Assembly: GCA_037951105.1 (NCBI GenBank)
Contig: JBAMJV010003078.1
Coordinates: forward strand, 124,001 to 188,000
Length of the DNA: 64,000 nucleotides
Direction of reading: 5' to 3'
Source of the DNA: Echinarachnius parma
Taxonomy: Eukaryota > Echinodermata > Echinoidea > Clypeasteroida > Echinarachniidae
The notes beneath the pieces are model-generated. The model saw only the letters and a list, made by a program, of their open reading frames with translations. It was not told the origin of the DNA and made no database searches. The translations under genes and the position numbers were made by a program. Below, in pieces: positions 24,873 through 51,699 of the stretch. The first letter of the stretch is position 1, and every line of letters begins with the position of its first letter.

Positions 24873-25843
24873 CTCTCGTTTCGCCTTTCTTTTGTGAACA
24901 AATCCTGCAAGGTACATTTCATAAGCAACAAAAAGAGGCAGAAAATAAATGAAGAAACTGACAAATAGTCAATGTCATTCAGATGAAGGTAAATTAGAGC
25001 TAAAATTGTGTAAAAAATACAATAATTGTCAATTTTTGTCACATTTTGACAGCTTCTTTCCTAGTCTTGCTAGTTCTTGTGTAGCGTGCCAAATCAAGTG
25101 TAACATGCAGTGGATTAGGCACAGGTTTTGTGTGTATTTGTGTTAAGTTGTATGGCAGCGCATGGAGAAACATTAACAATAACAAGCGCACAGCCACTGG
25201 GGCGCTTGAGCTGTGGCAGTGAAGTGTATTCACCCAATTTTATTACATTTAGTTTTACACTTCAGAATCGGACAACCTTCTGATTAAGTTTCATTATTTT
25301 TACTTGTCACTCAGATTCGGTCGATATCACTCATCACAGACACAGACACAATCACACTCGCACTTTTGAAATTGTTGAGGGCAAAAATCCAAACTAAACA
25401 CAAAAACATGACAATGTCAATGGTAAAAAAATGTAATTTGACATTGACAAACACCAATTTCGGAATAAATTAACATGAAATTAAATTTAAAAGAATTTAA
25501 ATTCGGAGTCTCTTTTTCATGAAGTTTTTGTGGTCTTGCTTAGCTTGGATAACATGAGACATAAATGATAATCGAAATCGCAAATCGCATGCACGCAGAA
25601 CATTTTGATTTGAAAAGCTCCGACTGTCTTTGGACTTCGGCACTTGCTTGCAGACATGACATGCACAAACCCCAAAGTGGCAAACACAAGCAGTCCCGCG
25701 CCCCGCCGCTGCAGGGTACGGTCGGTGTCGCTTGACTTGTATGAAATTACCCGGCCCGGTAAGAACAAATTCTACTTACGTTCCGAAGAATTTACATCTA
25801 TTAGAACAGATTTTAAAAAAGCATGTTTCTCTTCTGAAGCCAT
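24873..25843 (-). CDS. Candidate 5' end of an unidentified gene (exons 1 and 2)
   Basis: Exon 1 (25843 down to 25780) starts with an ATG in good context (CCGCATGG) and reads MASEEKHAFLKSVLIDVNSS before donor GTAAGTAG. Exon 2 (24904 down to 24873) sits between TTGCAG and GTAACG. With the single base carried over from exon 1 it adds RFVHKRKAKRE in frame and ends in phase 0. The promoter side to the right carries an NRF1-like site. The product is about 32 residues so far; I do not recognise the family. Later exons should lie to the left, possibly including 17476-17537. An alternative is chance splice signals in exon 2; exon 1 is the firmer of the two. Confidence 0.45.
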
Positions 25844-25990
25844 GCGGGGGTGAACGATGACAAGAGAGAGTCAACTTTTCGCCAAACTTCGCTGATCAGA
25901 TGCAAAATACGGCGAAAGAAAGTGCTCGATTCACGTCCAGGGAAGGTACAAAATGGAGAATAATTCGTCGGGCATGCGCAGCTAATAGCT
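25844..25990 (-). promoter_or_regulatory. Likely promoter / 5' UTR with NRF1-like site
   Basis: Directly upstream (minus strand) of the ATG at 25843. GCATGCGCA at 25972-25980 matches the core of the NRF1 site GCGCATGCGC, common in housekeeping promoters. CpG content is raised from 25680 to 25990. No TATA box. Confidence 0.4.
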
Positions 25991-26236
25991 AGCTCGATAT
26001 TATTTGTGATAGTCTATAAAACAGGCGCTTGTGATTAAATTTTAAAAATAAAATCCAACAAGTGTGCATGCATGCAATGTGCAAAATGAATGAATGAATG
26101 CATGAATGAATATTTCCAACAACAAACAAGATACAAGTTTACAATGAATATGGTTATACAGATTGGAAAAAGAAGACCTAAAAGCGCAATGCTTGTAGAT
26201 TGTAGGTCTCCTACATGTATAAATTCTCAACAATAT

Positions 26237-26240
<4 letters not shown>

Positions 26241-26287
<47 letters not shown>
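26241..26287. repeat. (CAT)n microsatellite
   Basis: Uninterrupted CAT/ATC triplets, about 15 units. The MITE at 26288-26433 sits inside what was one microsatellite, since CAT triplets resume directly after it. Confidence 0.95.
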
Positions 26288-26433
26288 CCCTTGTAAAAAT
26301 GTACCATGGTATAGTACCACGGTATACCATGGTAAAACCATGGCACGGTACAATACCATGGTGACACGGTATATTGGCCCAGGTTCTGTACCATGGTATA
26401 CTGTGGTTATACCATGGTACTTTTTTGTAAGGG
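26288..26433. mobile_element. Miniature element built of ACCATGGTA palindromes
   Basis: The ends CCCTTGTAAAAATG and TTTTTTGTAAGGG are inverse. The 146-bp interior is almost entirely imperfect repeats of TACCATGGTA and ACCACGGTA. It is inserted into the CAT microsatellite, so any target duplication is masked. Confidence 0.7.
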
Positions 26434-26610
26434 CATCATCATCATCGTCGTTGTCATCGTCGTCATCGTCGGCGTCGTCGTCATCATCTTCATCGTCATC
26501 GTCGTCGTCATCACCACCACCACCACCACCACCACCATCATCATCATCATATTCATCATCATCATATTCATATTCATCATCATCGATATCTTGTCATCAT
26601 GGTCATCATC
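26434..26610. repeat. Mixed triplet microsatellite
   Basis: CAT, CGT, CAC and TCA triplets, degenerate in the middle. Open frames across it (poly-Ser, poly-Ile/Val, poly-Thr) are products of the triplet period, not genes. Confidence 0.9.
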
Positions 26611-26796
26611 AGATATTAAGCCAGAGAATAATAAGAGAAATAAGCCAGAGAAGCGCCCTCAAGCGTAATGAATTTTGGCGCAAATTATCAAACCCTCTCA
26701 TTTGCTGTGGAATTCCTTGTCCTCCCAATTACGCCCCCTCTCATGTGTAAAGAGTAATACATTGTTATTTTGACCTATAGAAAGTATAAAAAGTAG

Positions 26797-26826
26797 TCAT
26801 CATCATCATCATCATCATCATCATCA
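26797..26826. repeat. (CAT)n microsatellite
   Basis: Ten further CAT triplets, 190 bp right of the mixed tract. Confidence 0.9.
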
Positions 26827-26939
26827 AGTACATGTACAAATTAAATAATGGTTTAATGGTCAAAAACATATTTACGCCATCAGGACTGGTCCCAAAAATA
26901 TTTGAGGTAAAATCAATCAGTTCTGAATGGGTTAAAGTC

Positions 26940-27199
26940 AAAATGTTGACAATAACAAACATCTGAACCAGATCAGATTTGCGCATTTAATCACATGATA
27001 ATAATAATAATAATAATAATAGATACTATTTGTATAGCACCTATTAAAATGCAGAACAGCCTCTAAGCGCTAATTATTATTCCTGGTCATGATTTGGTAC
27101 AGTTCAGACCCGCACAATTATCTTGCACACACTCTCAATCCGACTTGCAATTAATTGCAACTTTACAATCGATTTCAACTCTTTCTGCAACAGGGCCCT
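26940..27199. mobile_element. MITE remnant split by a SINE-like piece
   Basis: CAGATTTGCGCATTTAATCACATGAT (26972-26997) matches the middle of the MITE at 23880-24052, and 27140-27199 matches its right end (TTGCAATTAATTGCAACTTT, then TTTCTGCAACAGGGCCC). Between them are (AAT)n and TTTGTATAGCACC...CTCTAAGCGC, which resemble the tail end of the SINE family at 40772-41124. Confidence 0.55.
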
Positions 27200-28489
27200 G
27201 CCTACTGCCAACATAGACATGTCTAATTCAGGGTGGTTTCAAACAGCGATCAGGGAGATAGTTATGAAATTCATGCACCAAAATGGGAAAATGTTTGCTT
27301 AATGAGGGAGTTTTTCACCTTTGTTTTGGGGGACTCGGGAAGATCTATATATTTGCAGGGAGTCTCCAGCAGAATCAGCGAGATATGGCAGGTCTGACAT
27401 TCTAACTTGAACCCGTTCCCTTCGAGATTCTGAAATATCCATAGACTTTGTACACAACCCACCTGGTTCCCATAGTCAAGGGGTTAATAATTATTATCCA
27501 TGGCCACAATTCCCACAAAACACATTCAAAAAGAGGCACGGAAACATTACACAATATCAATTTTACATGGACAACAAAAATCTTAATTATATTATGTATT
27601 TTAATCGTTATTTCATATATTACATACAAAATATTGGATTTACAACTTACATCTTGGCCGACATTTGTTACAATACTTACCGCACAAACATGTACATCAT
27701 TTCAGTTATTTTTACATGATTTTTAATTACATAACTATTACATTCCCCATCTATTACCAAGCTATGAAAAAAATTGTCACTGCAGAACAAATTGAAATGA
27801 ATCAAGAGTTTAAATGCAAAAACCAATCAATAACAAATAAATAAAACATTATTGTAATTTTTCAGATGTAGGTACCATCATAGAACTTGAAATATTGTCT
27901 CAGTTTACTTACTCATTGCATATAAAGGTATATTTGTTAAGATATGAGAAAAATTATCACATATTTTCTTATTATTTTCATTTTTTCAGCAGGTTTAATC
28001 ACAATTATCTTGTATTGGTAAAAATGGTTTTATCGGTTTTTGCATTTAAACCCTTCAAATCTACTAAATTTGTACTGAAAGAAACAGAGATACGGAAATC
28101 ATACATCATGAAAGATAAAAAGAGGTTCATGTCTCTCCGAGATTAAATGTTTATAAGTCTTCTCGACTTCAGTACAAAAATAAAATAACATTTTGCTTTT
28201 AAAAATAATGGATAATTTATAATGCAAGCACCCATCACCTGTATTTAAAAGCCATACAAAACAATCAAATAATATTTTAATTGGAAAGCAGTGAATCATT
28301 GAATGGAACAACATTACCTAACTAGTCCATAAATGGGAATGCATGTATGTTTATTATAGTATGATCCATAAAATTGCTCATGCAAATTCATGAAAAATAC
28401 TATTTAAATCACGGACCTTGATGTTTTATGGACCAAAAGCAAATATTAATTTTCCAAAATTGAATTTACCCTCAAACTGCCCACTGTAC

Positions 28490-28800
28490 CAGGGCTAGTA
28501 AAACTGCACTTTGGGCCAGGAAACATTCATATTCTTTAGGCCTGATTTGTGACTAGATTTTCTAAAAATGTCAGAATGACAAAATGTGAAGCCTCATTCA
28601 TAAGCACAGTTTTTAGCAAAACTTGACCCCAATTTTCAAAGGTTAGTTAGTAGTTAGCCTAGTAGAATTTAACTTTAGGCCAGCAGATATTTATGAGTGT
28701 TATATTTTGGTGGCCTGTAGGGCACCTAGATTTTATAACTAGCAATGCCAGAATGACATGTGAAGCCTTATTCATAATCACAGTTTTGATCAATAGAGGT
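28490..28800. repeat. Dispersed GGCC-type repeat, tandem pair
   Basis: Two related segments about 190 bp apart share GTCAGAATGACA, TGTGAAGCC(T)(C)ATTCATAA and CACAGTTTT, plus the ACTTT(A)GGCCAG phrases of the family. Degenerate and non-coding. Confidence 0.5.
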
Positions 28801-30061
28801 TCATAAGAAGCATACATACAATAAATATTTTACATGGACAATATTACATCTTACTACCCTTGTATAAACTTGTACATACATTATGAACATACTCAAAATA
28901 CTCATTTCATTTATTGAGATCAAGATCATCATAACAAATGATCAATTTAGTCTGAAATTTAAAAACATCCATCAAATATTGCACTTATAAATTTCAACAG
29001 TAATATGGGCTACCATTTGACACTATTAAAAGATTAAACAAGAACAAAAGTTTACAGAGTCAGTCTGTCTCTAGTGGCAAAACAAATAACATTTATAACA
29101 ACATTTTCAATATTGTTTGCTTGAAAATAAAATAAGATAAAATAAGCAATACAAAAATGTTTCTTCAATAGTGTATTTGCCCTTGGTATTACAATGCTAT
29201 TGTGTAAATAAAATAAAATAATACAAAATAATGGAAACAATATGAAAATAATACAAGGCAAGGTTTGGATGACTTTCAAAAGTAACCACGGTAGAAATTT
29301 TTGCAATTATCATGCTCACGCTAGAGAATTGCGAGATAATAAATTACTTACATTAAACAAAAAATAAAACATCATCATCCATAGGTTCCATTACTAAAAA
29401 AAAAGACAAGAATTACAAAAGTAAAACAAATATCATGACACTTTTTACACAATTATTCACAGTATACACTGAAGTACAAAACAAACTATACTGGGAGGAC
29501 AGTAATCACAGATAATCCAATAATTAGAAAATTGTCTCATGCAGGATTAACATTTACTTCATGTTTCATAAATCAAATAAAAGGGACTACTAAAAGAAGC
29601 AATACATCACATTTGTACACCATATATCAAGGTGAAATATTCTTGAATGGCAGGTTAATGTGGTACTTTGTATGTGCAAACAAATAAATACTACATAAAA
29701 AGTTTAAATATGAAATTAAATCATGAGTTGAGACCAAAAACTACTTGATCTTATATCTGGCAAATAGAGCATTATATAAATATATTAAGGCAAATATTTG
29801 TATTGTAAACAACTCCATCAAATAACATACTCTATTTGATCAAAAAGCTTAGAGTAGGTTGCACATTGTGCAAGTCTACAGAGAGTTTAACTGAAGCGAA
29901 CCTAACATTAATTTATTAAGGCATATCAATATTGAAGGCACAATTAAGTATGTTTTGGCTGTTGTATTACCACAAAGCATGTTCATGTTTGATAAAACAT
30001 ATTTACATGTACATGTAGTTCTCACAAATGCTTATATCCAACCAAGTGTCAAATCAATGCT

Positions 30062-30157
30062 ACTTAACTCCTAACGTGCCAAGCTCGCATTTTTGCGAGT
30101 TACAATGCACACAAATGCCATAGAGCATTAAGATCTCTGGCACGTTAAGAGTTAAGT
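30062..30157. mobile_element. Tiny hairpin element
   Basis: ACTTAACTCCTAACGTGCCA at the left is mirrored at the right with one mismatch, 96 bp in all, with an inner hairpin CTCGCATTTTTGCGAG. Non-coding; possibly a very short MITE. Confidence 0.6.
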
Positions 30158-30664
30158 ATTTGCTTTAAATGGTGTAAACAAGATTGTCACAGACAACTCA
30201 ACTTTATTAAAATTAGGAACAAGTTTCATGAATCGAGGCACAACCTGGAATGTTGCTGTACTACATACATGTACATGTAAGATTGGAAAATGGTCCTTCA
30301 CGCCTTGAAGAATTCTTAAACCTAATCTACCTAATAATAATGATGATAGGTTTTATATAGCCTCTAATATGATACAGTATCACCTCTATTAGACTCTACC
30401 CTATTATGTACACCATCATATGATACAATACCAGCTTGCACACATTGTGTGCACAATCTCCACTCACTGGGAAGCATATCCTATCTAATACTCCTTGCTT
30501 GGTGGTATACAGAACATCAATCAAAATTCTTATTTTTTGCCCGATTATTGCTTTCAATGTCAATCCTGACAATTGCAATACTCTTTGCCAGGAAGCTTGA
30601 TCTGTATTAGATCTCTGTGGAAAACACTGCTACCATGACCAAGAAACATTAAAGAGATTTCGAA

Positions 30665-30995
30665 AGCCTGCTTCACAAATCTAACGGTCGCCGAATTTCA
30701 AATCCGCCAGGGAGTCGAGAGTATTTTTTTGCTTGAAATCTACCCTGTCACATATAGGACAGGGCTCGGGGGAACCCTTTGAACATCAGTGTTCAGAAAT
30801 CTGGCGCCCGTCAGTAAACAAAAAGAGTCGGGCGAAAATCGCTGAATTGGGAGCAGGTTTCGGTGCCCTGCCGGCCGACCCCTAAAAAACGTGACGGAAC
30901 CCGCAGTGATCGAGCAGACACCGGCCGTATTTCTGGCGAAAATGCCCTTTTGAGCTTGCAAATAAGTCGGGCGGGTTCTGTTTTGGATATGTGAT
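30665..30995. other. GC-richer island, unassigned
   Basis: CpG-rich phrases (GTCGGGCGAAAATCGC, CCGGCCGACCCC) stand out in AT-rich DNA 400 bp downstream of the IRE1 stop. Open frames of 73-75 codons on the minus strand lack recognisable domains. It may be an inserted element or a small promoter. Confidence 0.3.
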
Positions 30996-31285
30996 AGCCT
31001 CTTAATAGACTAGCAGGTCTTAATAGTCTTGATCTCAAGACTAGTTCCTCAAGACCTCTTTCTTACCAGTTATCAATTCCATCACTTTGGAAGAAGCTAT
31101 TGGTATATCACAATACTTTAGTCTACTATGTATATCAATAAACTGACTCGTCTTGGTCTAGATATACAGACTACGTGTAGTTCTCCAGGTCTCAATCTCA
31201 ACAATACATCTTGATTATATATTTACATCAGAGGGAAGCTTTAAATTAATAATCTGACATATATTTGTCTTGATTTCAAGACTTA

Positions 31286-31291
31286 TTTATT
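31286..31291 (-). terminator. Candidate IRE1 poly(A) signal
   Basis: AATAAA on the minus strand, about 133 nt after the stop codon. It is the first canonical signal I see; use is not proven and others exist further left. Confidence 0.4.
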
Positions 31292-31423
31292 TGTTGCCTT
31301 CAAAATATCAAAATATCCATCAACTAATTCAATAAAATCTAGGCAATCTGGCAAAAGGTAAACTAGGTTCTTGGTCTTAGCATTAAGCCTCTATTACATC
31401 ACTGTGGAAGAACCCTGATGCCA

Positions 31424-47678
<16,255 letters not shown>

Positions 47679-47889
47679 GCCTCGTCAACATCGGTCAATG
47701 AAGATGCCAACAGAGCTATTGAAGGTTTTGATGTACATCACTTCATCAGGGCTGTAAACAGAAACAAAAAGTGGGTAAAAACTGAAAATTATAATATAAA
47801 TCGCATATTTTACAAATGTTGCTTAAATTGCATTTGAATGGTCATTCCAGCATATAGGCTTGAAAGCATCATGTAATACATGAGATGAA

Positions 47890-48140
47890 TGCAGACCTTA
47901 CGCAAGCCTCCACACTAACTTCTTTCTGTACTGGCCCATCGAGGCAAGTAAAATCAGATTTGCCCTCTTACTTCTAGATGAGATTTATGAAATTACATTG
48001 TTCTCTAATTGTAGTTGAACAATTAGTTAGTTGCCTGATCAGGCAAGCAAACTAGACAATTTATGACAGTTTTCTTGCCCGACATCAATTTTGACTTGCC
48101 CCGGGTGAGCGGACAAGTGCTTGTGTCAAGCCCTGCCTTA
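47890..48140. repeat. Dispersed GGCC-type repeat
   Basis: Starts with CGCAAGCCTCCACACTAACT and ends with TGTCAAGCCCTGCCTTACG, with GGCAAGT blocks between. Inverse orientation to the copy at 43015-43315. Confidence 0.55.
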
Positions 48141-48449
48141 CGTTCCACATGCTGCCTACATGTATGTATGTATTGTAACAAGATCCGGTTCCACATTCAT
48201 GCCCATAGATGCAGGAGCATCCAGCTCATAGGAACAATTGCGCAATCAAGGCACTCTAACCTCACTTTCATATGCTGGACTGTAGGGACAGTGAGTTTCC
48301 GTTTAAAAAAAAGGCCTTTTCCGTTTCAGAAAATCTGGAATTCTGTTTCAACCTGCCTGAAAAACGGAAATTCCCTTTTGCCATAGACTTTGTATATATG
48401 TGAAAAAGTGAAAATTCCGTTTACACAGAACTTCATACAAAATTCAAGC

Positions 48450-49388
48450 ATCAGCAAAAATGCAATGTTTGGGGCTCTCTTTATATGACAATAATATTTA
48501 AAATATTGACGCTTTGATGGATGTACATATCAATCTTTACGGAAAAATAGTTAGACTATTCAGAATTAACTCAGTTTCACAAGAAAAGTATTTTTTCCAA
48601 AGTAAATTGGACCTAGAAATCGATCCGTTTGTTCAGCATCGCGCCACACGTTCACACAACTCCGGCCGACAGTAGTCCAGGGGGACAGTATGATCGCAAC
48701 GGTGAGACAGCGCATTAAACAACTGGCTTAAAATTCGTATTGTGGAGATCTACACCATTTCTAAACAATTTGCTAGTCTACTTACATGATTGCATGGCAT
48801 TTGAAAGCTGAACAGAAACAAAAATGAGCCCCAAAACAATGAAAAAACTGCTCTGAATATCGGTAAATTTGCTGGAAAATTAGCTGGAAACGGGAAGACC
48901 AAAGTTACGTACATGTAGCATACGTCATGCATATCATGTTGTTACACACCTGCACTGTATTCGCGTAGCACTTGTACCGGTACTGTACACGAGTACGTAG
49001 AGGCACTGATTTTCCGTTTTTAAAAAAGGCCTTTTCCGTTTCAGAAAATCTGGAATTCCGTTTTTACCTGCCTGAAAAACGGAAATTCCGTTTTGCCATA
49101 GACTTTGTACATGTGAAAAACTGCAAATTCCGTTTACATAGAACTCCATACAAAATTTAATGAGTAGGGTAAAATCATGATTTTCACCCACAAATCATCA
49201 AAATTTGGGGGGAATGTGTCATGCCTGATATCAGGAAGGACTTACCACAGGCCAGAGAGTAAATATCTTTAAAATTCATTTAATAATGATTAATGCTGAG
49301 TTGGTTTGGTCGATCACACCGGTTCCCCACCGTCACCATCGGGTCCCGGTTTCGTTTTCTTTGGAACGGGGTCCGAAAAAGAAAGAGG

Positions 49389-49425
<37 letters not shown>

Positions 49426-49630
49426 ATTTTTGTTTTTTGTTTTTTGTTTTTTGTTTTTTGTTTTCAAATGGTCAATTCCGCGATTTTCCGCGATCGCGGA
49501 AAATCAGTGCCCCTAAGTACGGTGTGTATAATACACGTGCGGTACGCATAAGTCTCGCAGTCAGTAAATTGGCGCTCTCTCGCGATGGAAATTTACCGAT
49601 ATTCAGTGCAGTTTTTTCATTGTTTTTTCA
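48450..49630. mobile_element. Inverted-repeat element (family B), copy 2
   Basis: Shares long blocks with 21970-22830 (CACCATTTCTAAACAATTTG, ATTGCATGGCATTTGAAAGC, CCGGTACTGTACACGAGTAC). It is interrupted by family C copy 2 at 48998-49515. Ends not resolved to the base. Confidence 0.65.
48998..49515. mobile_element. 6-bp-TSD DNA element (family C), copy 2
   Basis: Ends TAGAGGCACTGATTTTCCG and the inverse CGGAAAATCAGTGCCCCTA, flanked by AGTACG (48992-48997, 49516-49521). Opposite orientation to copy 1, with the same A-run, CCTGATATCAGG and ACGGAA blocks. Innermost of three nested insertions. Confidence 0.88.
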
Positions 49631-49746
49631 GTCAAAGAGGTTTTCTGCGATTTTCCGTTTGAAAACTCATTTTCTGTTTCACATGGTCAATTCCGCGATT
49701 TCCGTCCATTTTCCGCAATCGCGGAAAATCACTGTCTCTAGGACTG

Positions 49747-50084
49747 TAGTAAATAAGTTTGTGAGACTAGCCAAAGTTGTACAAATATTTCTAGCTATAA
49801 TATCACCAAATAAAATACACATGATGGGAGGTTAGAACTAGTATAATTTGAAACTTACATGAGCCTTCCAATGTCAAAAGCACTTTAAATTCTCATTTTA
49901 AAATATCTGATCTATGACTTGTAAAGCACTGATCCATTTCAAGAGCTTTCTGACTGTGCTGCCCTCTCATCACAAGTGTAGAACATGTTTATTTAATTCA
50001 TCTTGCAAAAAAACAAAGGGAAATTAAAAGAAAAAGTAATGTCTAGCCTAGTACCCAGGAACTATGTTATTGTAGTAATTTAAT
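49747..50084. other. Non-coding stretch
   Basis: AT-rich; nothing recognised. Confidence 0.4.
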
Positions 50085-50215
50085 TTTGTTTTTCTTTATT
50101 TTTTTCGGGCCAGTAGATTTTGGTTTCGGGGCCACCAAAATTGAAAAAAAAATAATTTTACTGGCCCGACTGGGCCACCAGCAAAAAAAGTTCATTTCGA
50201 GCATTGCTATAGCAG
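50085..50215. repeat. Dispersed GGCC-type repeat
   Basis: GGGCCAGTAGATTTTGG, GGGGCCACCAAAATTG and ACTGGCCCGACTGGGCCACC in close order, ending at TTTCGAGCATTGCTA. The clearest copy of the family in the window. Confidence 0.6.
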
Positions 50216-50381
50216 CGCGATTTATCGCTAAAAAGGCCAAATTTTGCGAGAAATACTCGGCGAACTGGCGATGCCGGCGAGAAGCCCGCACGCATTACTC
50301 CGCGCATGCGAGCGAGCGCGCGGGAGCGATACGAACACAATTGTTGTGTACACTCAAGCGCGCGCAGCACTAAATTTAATT
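50216..50381 (+). promoter_or_regulatory. CpG-rich promoter-like patch
   Basis: Dense CpG (CGGCGAACTGGCGATGCCGG, GAGCGAGCGCGCGGGAGCG) with CGCGCATGCGAG, close to the NRF1 core. It sits 2.5 kb upstream of IRE1 exon 1 and directly before a plus-strand ATG with a good donor, so it may drive one or both. No transcript evidence is available. Confidence 0.4.
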
Positions 50382-50473
50382 ATGGGATCGCCGATTAGCT
50401 TCCCGGGTCATCATCGCAGCGCGATCAGTTGGAATATCAGCACGGACTACCTTAAAAAAATCATCAATTTGTG
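50382..50473 (+). CDS. Candidate first coding exon of an unidentified gene
   Basis: ATG at 50382 reads MGSPISFPGHHRSAISWNIS then TDYLKKIINL (30 codons plus two bases), ending at a strong GTAAGTT donor. The preceding DNA is CpG-rich. The IST-DYLKKIINL end is reminiscent of the start of MARVEL-domain proteins, but 30 residues are too few to assign. Any downstream exons must lie beyond the LINE/Ty3 nest or outside the window. It could also be a chance frame in a CpG-rich promoter. Confidence 0.35.
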
Positions 50474-50640
50474 GTAAGTTATCCTTCTTTTTAGCAAATT
50501 ATATTTAACTTGCCTAATGTTTATAGACCAAAGTCTAGCAAAGAGTCTTCAAATAAAATATGTTTTAAAATGGGGAATTTAAAGGCGATTTTTCACCTCG
50601 TCGCACATCTATGGAAAGATTTTGAGCGACATATCGTTAC

Positions 50641-50668
50641 AGCGCCGTGCGTGCTAACGCACGGCGCT
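50641..50668. repeat. Perfect 12-bp-stem hairpin
   Basis: AGCGCCGTGCGT, loop GCTA, ACGCACGGCGCT. It lies a few bases left of where the LINE similarity begins. Confidence 0.8.
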
Positions 50669-50684
50669 GATTACAGTTAATGCC

Positions 50685-51699
50685 ATGACTGTCTCCCACT
50701 GTCTAATGGAACATGCGCTGGCCAACAATTTGATCTCCTGCCATCAACATGGATTTCAGAAAAAGTGTTCATGTGTGACTCAGCTGCTAGAGTGTCTAGT
50801 CGATTGGACCAAAGCTTATGATGAATCACAAGGTGTGGATGTTATTTACCTCGATTTTAGGAAAGCATTCGATACTGTTCCCCATCGTCTATTAGTTCAC
50901 AAACTCAAACAGATATGAATACAAGGCAGTGTCCTAGCTTGGATTAACGCTTTCCTAAATGGTAGACGACAGAGGGTCATACTTCGAAATGGAGTGTCTG
51001 GATGGCAGAAAGTAACAAGTGGAGTCCCGCAAGGGTCCATTTTGGGTCCTCTTCTTTTTTTGTTTTATGTTAACGACCTACCTGATTCTGTTTGTTCAAC
51101 CGCAAAAATGTTTGCAGACGACACGAAGGTTTACCGTAGAGCTGAAACCAAAGAAGATTGCGAACTTCTCCAGAGAGACTTAAATGCTCTAGCTGCTTGG
51201 TCCAAACGCTGGCTACTAGAATTTAATGCAGAGAAATGTGTCGTCCTACGTATAAGAGCAGCATTAGAGTACCAGTATAGTCTCAACGGCATTTACCTGC
51301 AGGAGGTGACTGAGCAGAGAGACTTGGGTATAGTCATAAGTAATACCCTTACACCAACAAGACATGTTCAAGACTTAGTAAAGAAGGCTCACCGAAAGAT
51401 TGCAATGTTTCGTCGCTGCTTTTCTGGATTAGATGAAGTGAAAACCACCGTACTCTACCAGTCCTTAGTAAGACCAGCGTTGGAATTTGCGTCTACGGCT
51501 TGGAGCCCAATCACGAAAAAAGATATTGAGGCATTAGAAAAGGTGCAGACAAGATGCTTGCGACTATGTAAGAAAGAGATCAACGTTGAATCGCTTGAGG
51601 TGAGAAGACAGAGGACTGATTTGATAGATACGTACAAGTTCTTAAATGGACATTACAAGTCTCAACCAGAGAAGTTCTTCTCGAAACCACTTAAGAATC
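50685..51699 (+). pseudogene. LINE reverse transcriptase fragment
   Basis: Covers RT fingers to thumb (FRKAFDTVPH, PQGS, FADD with catalytic aspartates present). One stop lies between the two halves at 50916. The frame is then cut by the Ty3/gypsy insertion inside the codons for KNLRG. It lacks the N-terminal apurinic endonuclease, so it is dead. Confidence 0.85.

Larger units (their letters stand above)
27200..31285. other. Non-coding stretch 3' of IRE1
   Basis: AT-rich, no supported gene. It holds a duplicated GGCC-type repeat (28490-28800), a hairpin element (30062-30157), an (AAT)n/TTATATAG piece (30325-30400) and a GC-richer island (30665-30995). Part of it may be IRE1 3' UTR if a distal poly(A) site is used. 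Confidence 0.45.
48283..49740. mobile_element. Family C element, copy 3, split by nested insertions
   Basis: Outer ends TAGGGACAGTGA (48283) and TCACTGTCTCTA (ending 49740), flanked by GGACTG (48277-48282, 49741-49746). The left 165 bp and right 110 bp match copies at 44634-45196 and 48998-49515. The middle is replaced by an inverted-repeat element. It lies between IRE1 exon 1 and the likely promoter. Confidence 0.8.

Noticed and set aside
26340-26750. 136-codon Ser-rich frame and an overlapping Ile/Val/Thr frame
   Set aside because: Products of the CAT-type triplet repeat in different phases; no conserved start or splice context.
49293-49835. 180-codon open frame on the plus strand
   Set aside because: Runs through an A-run and TTTTTTG repeats inside two transposons; composition is poly-Lys and poly-Phe, no domain.
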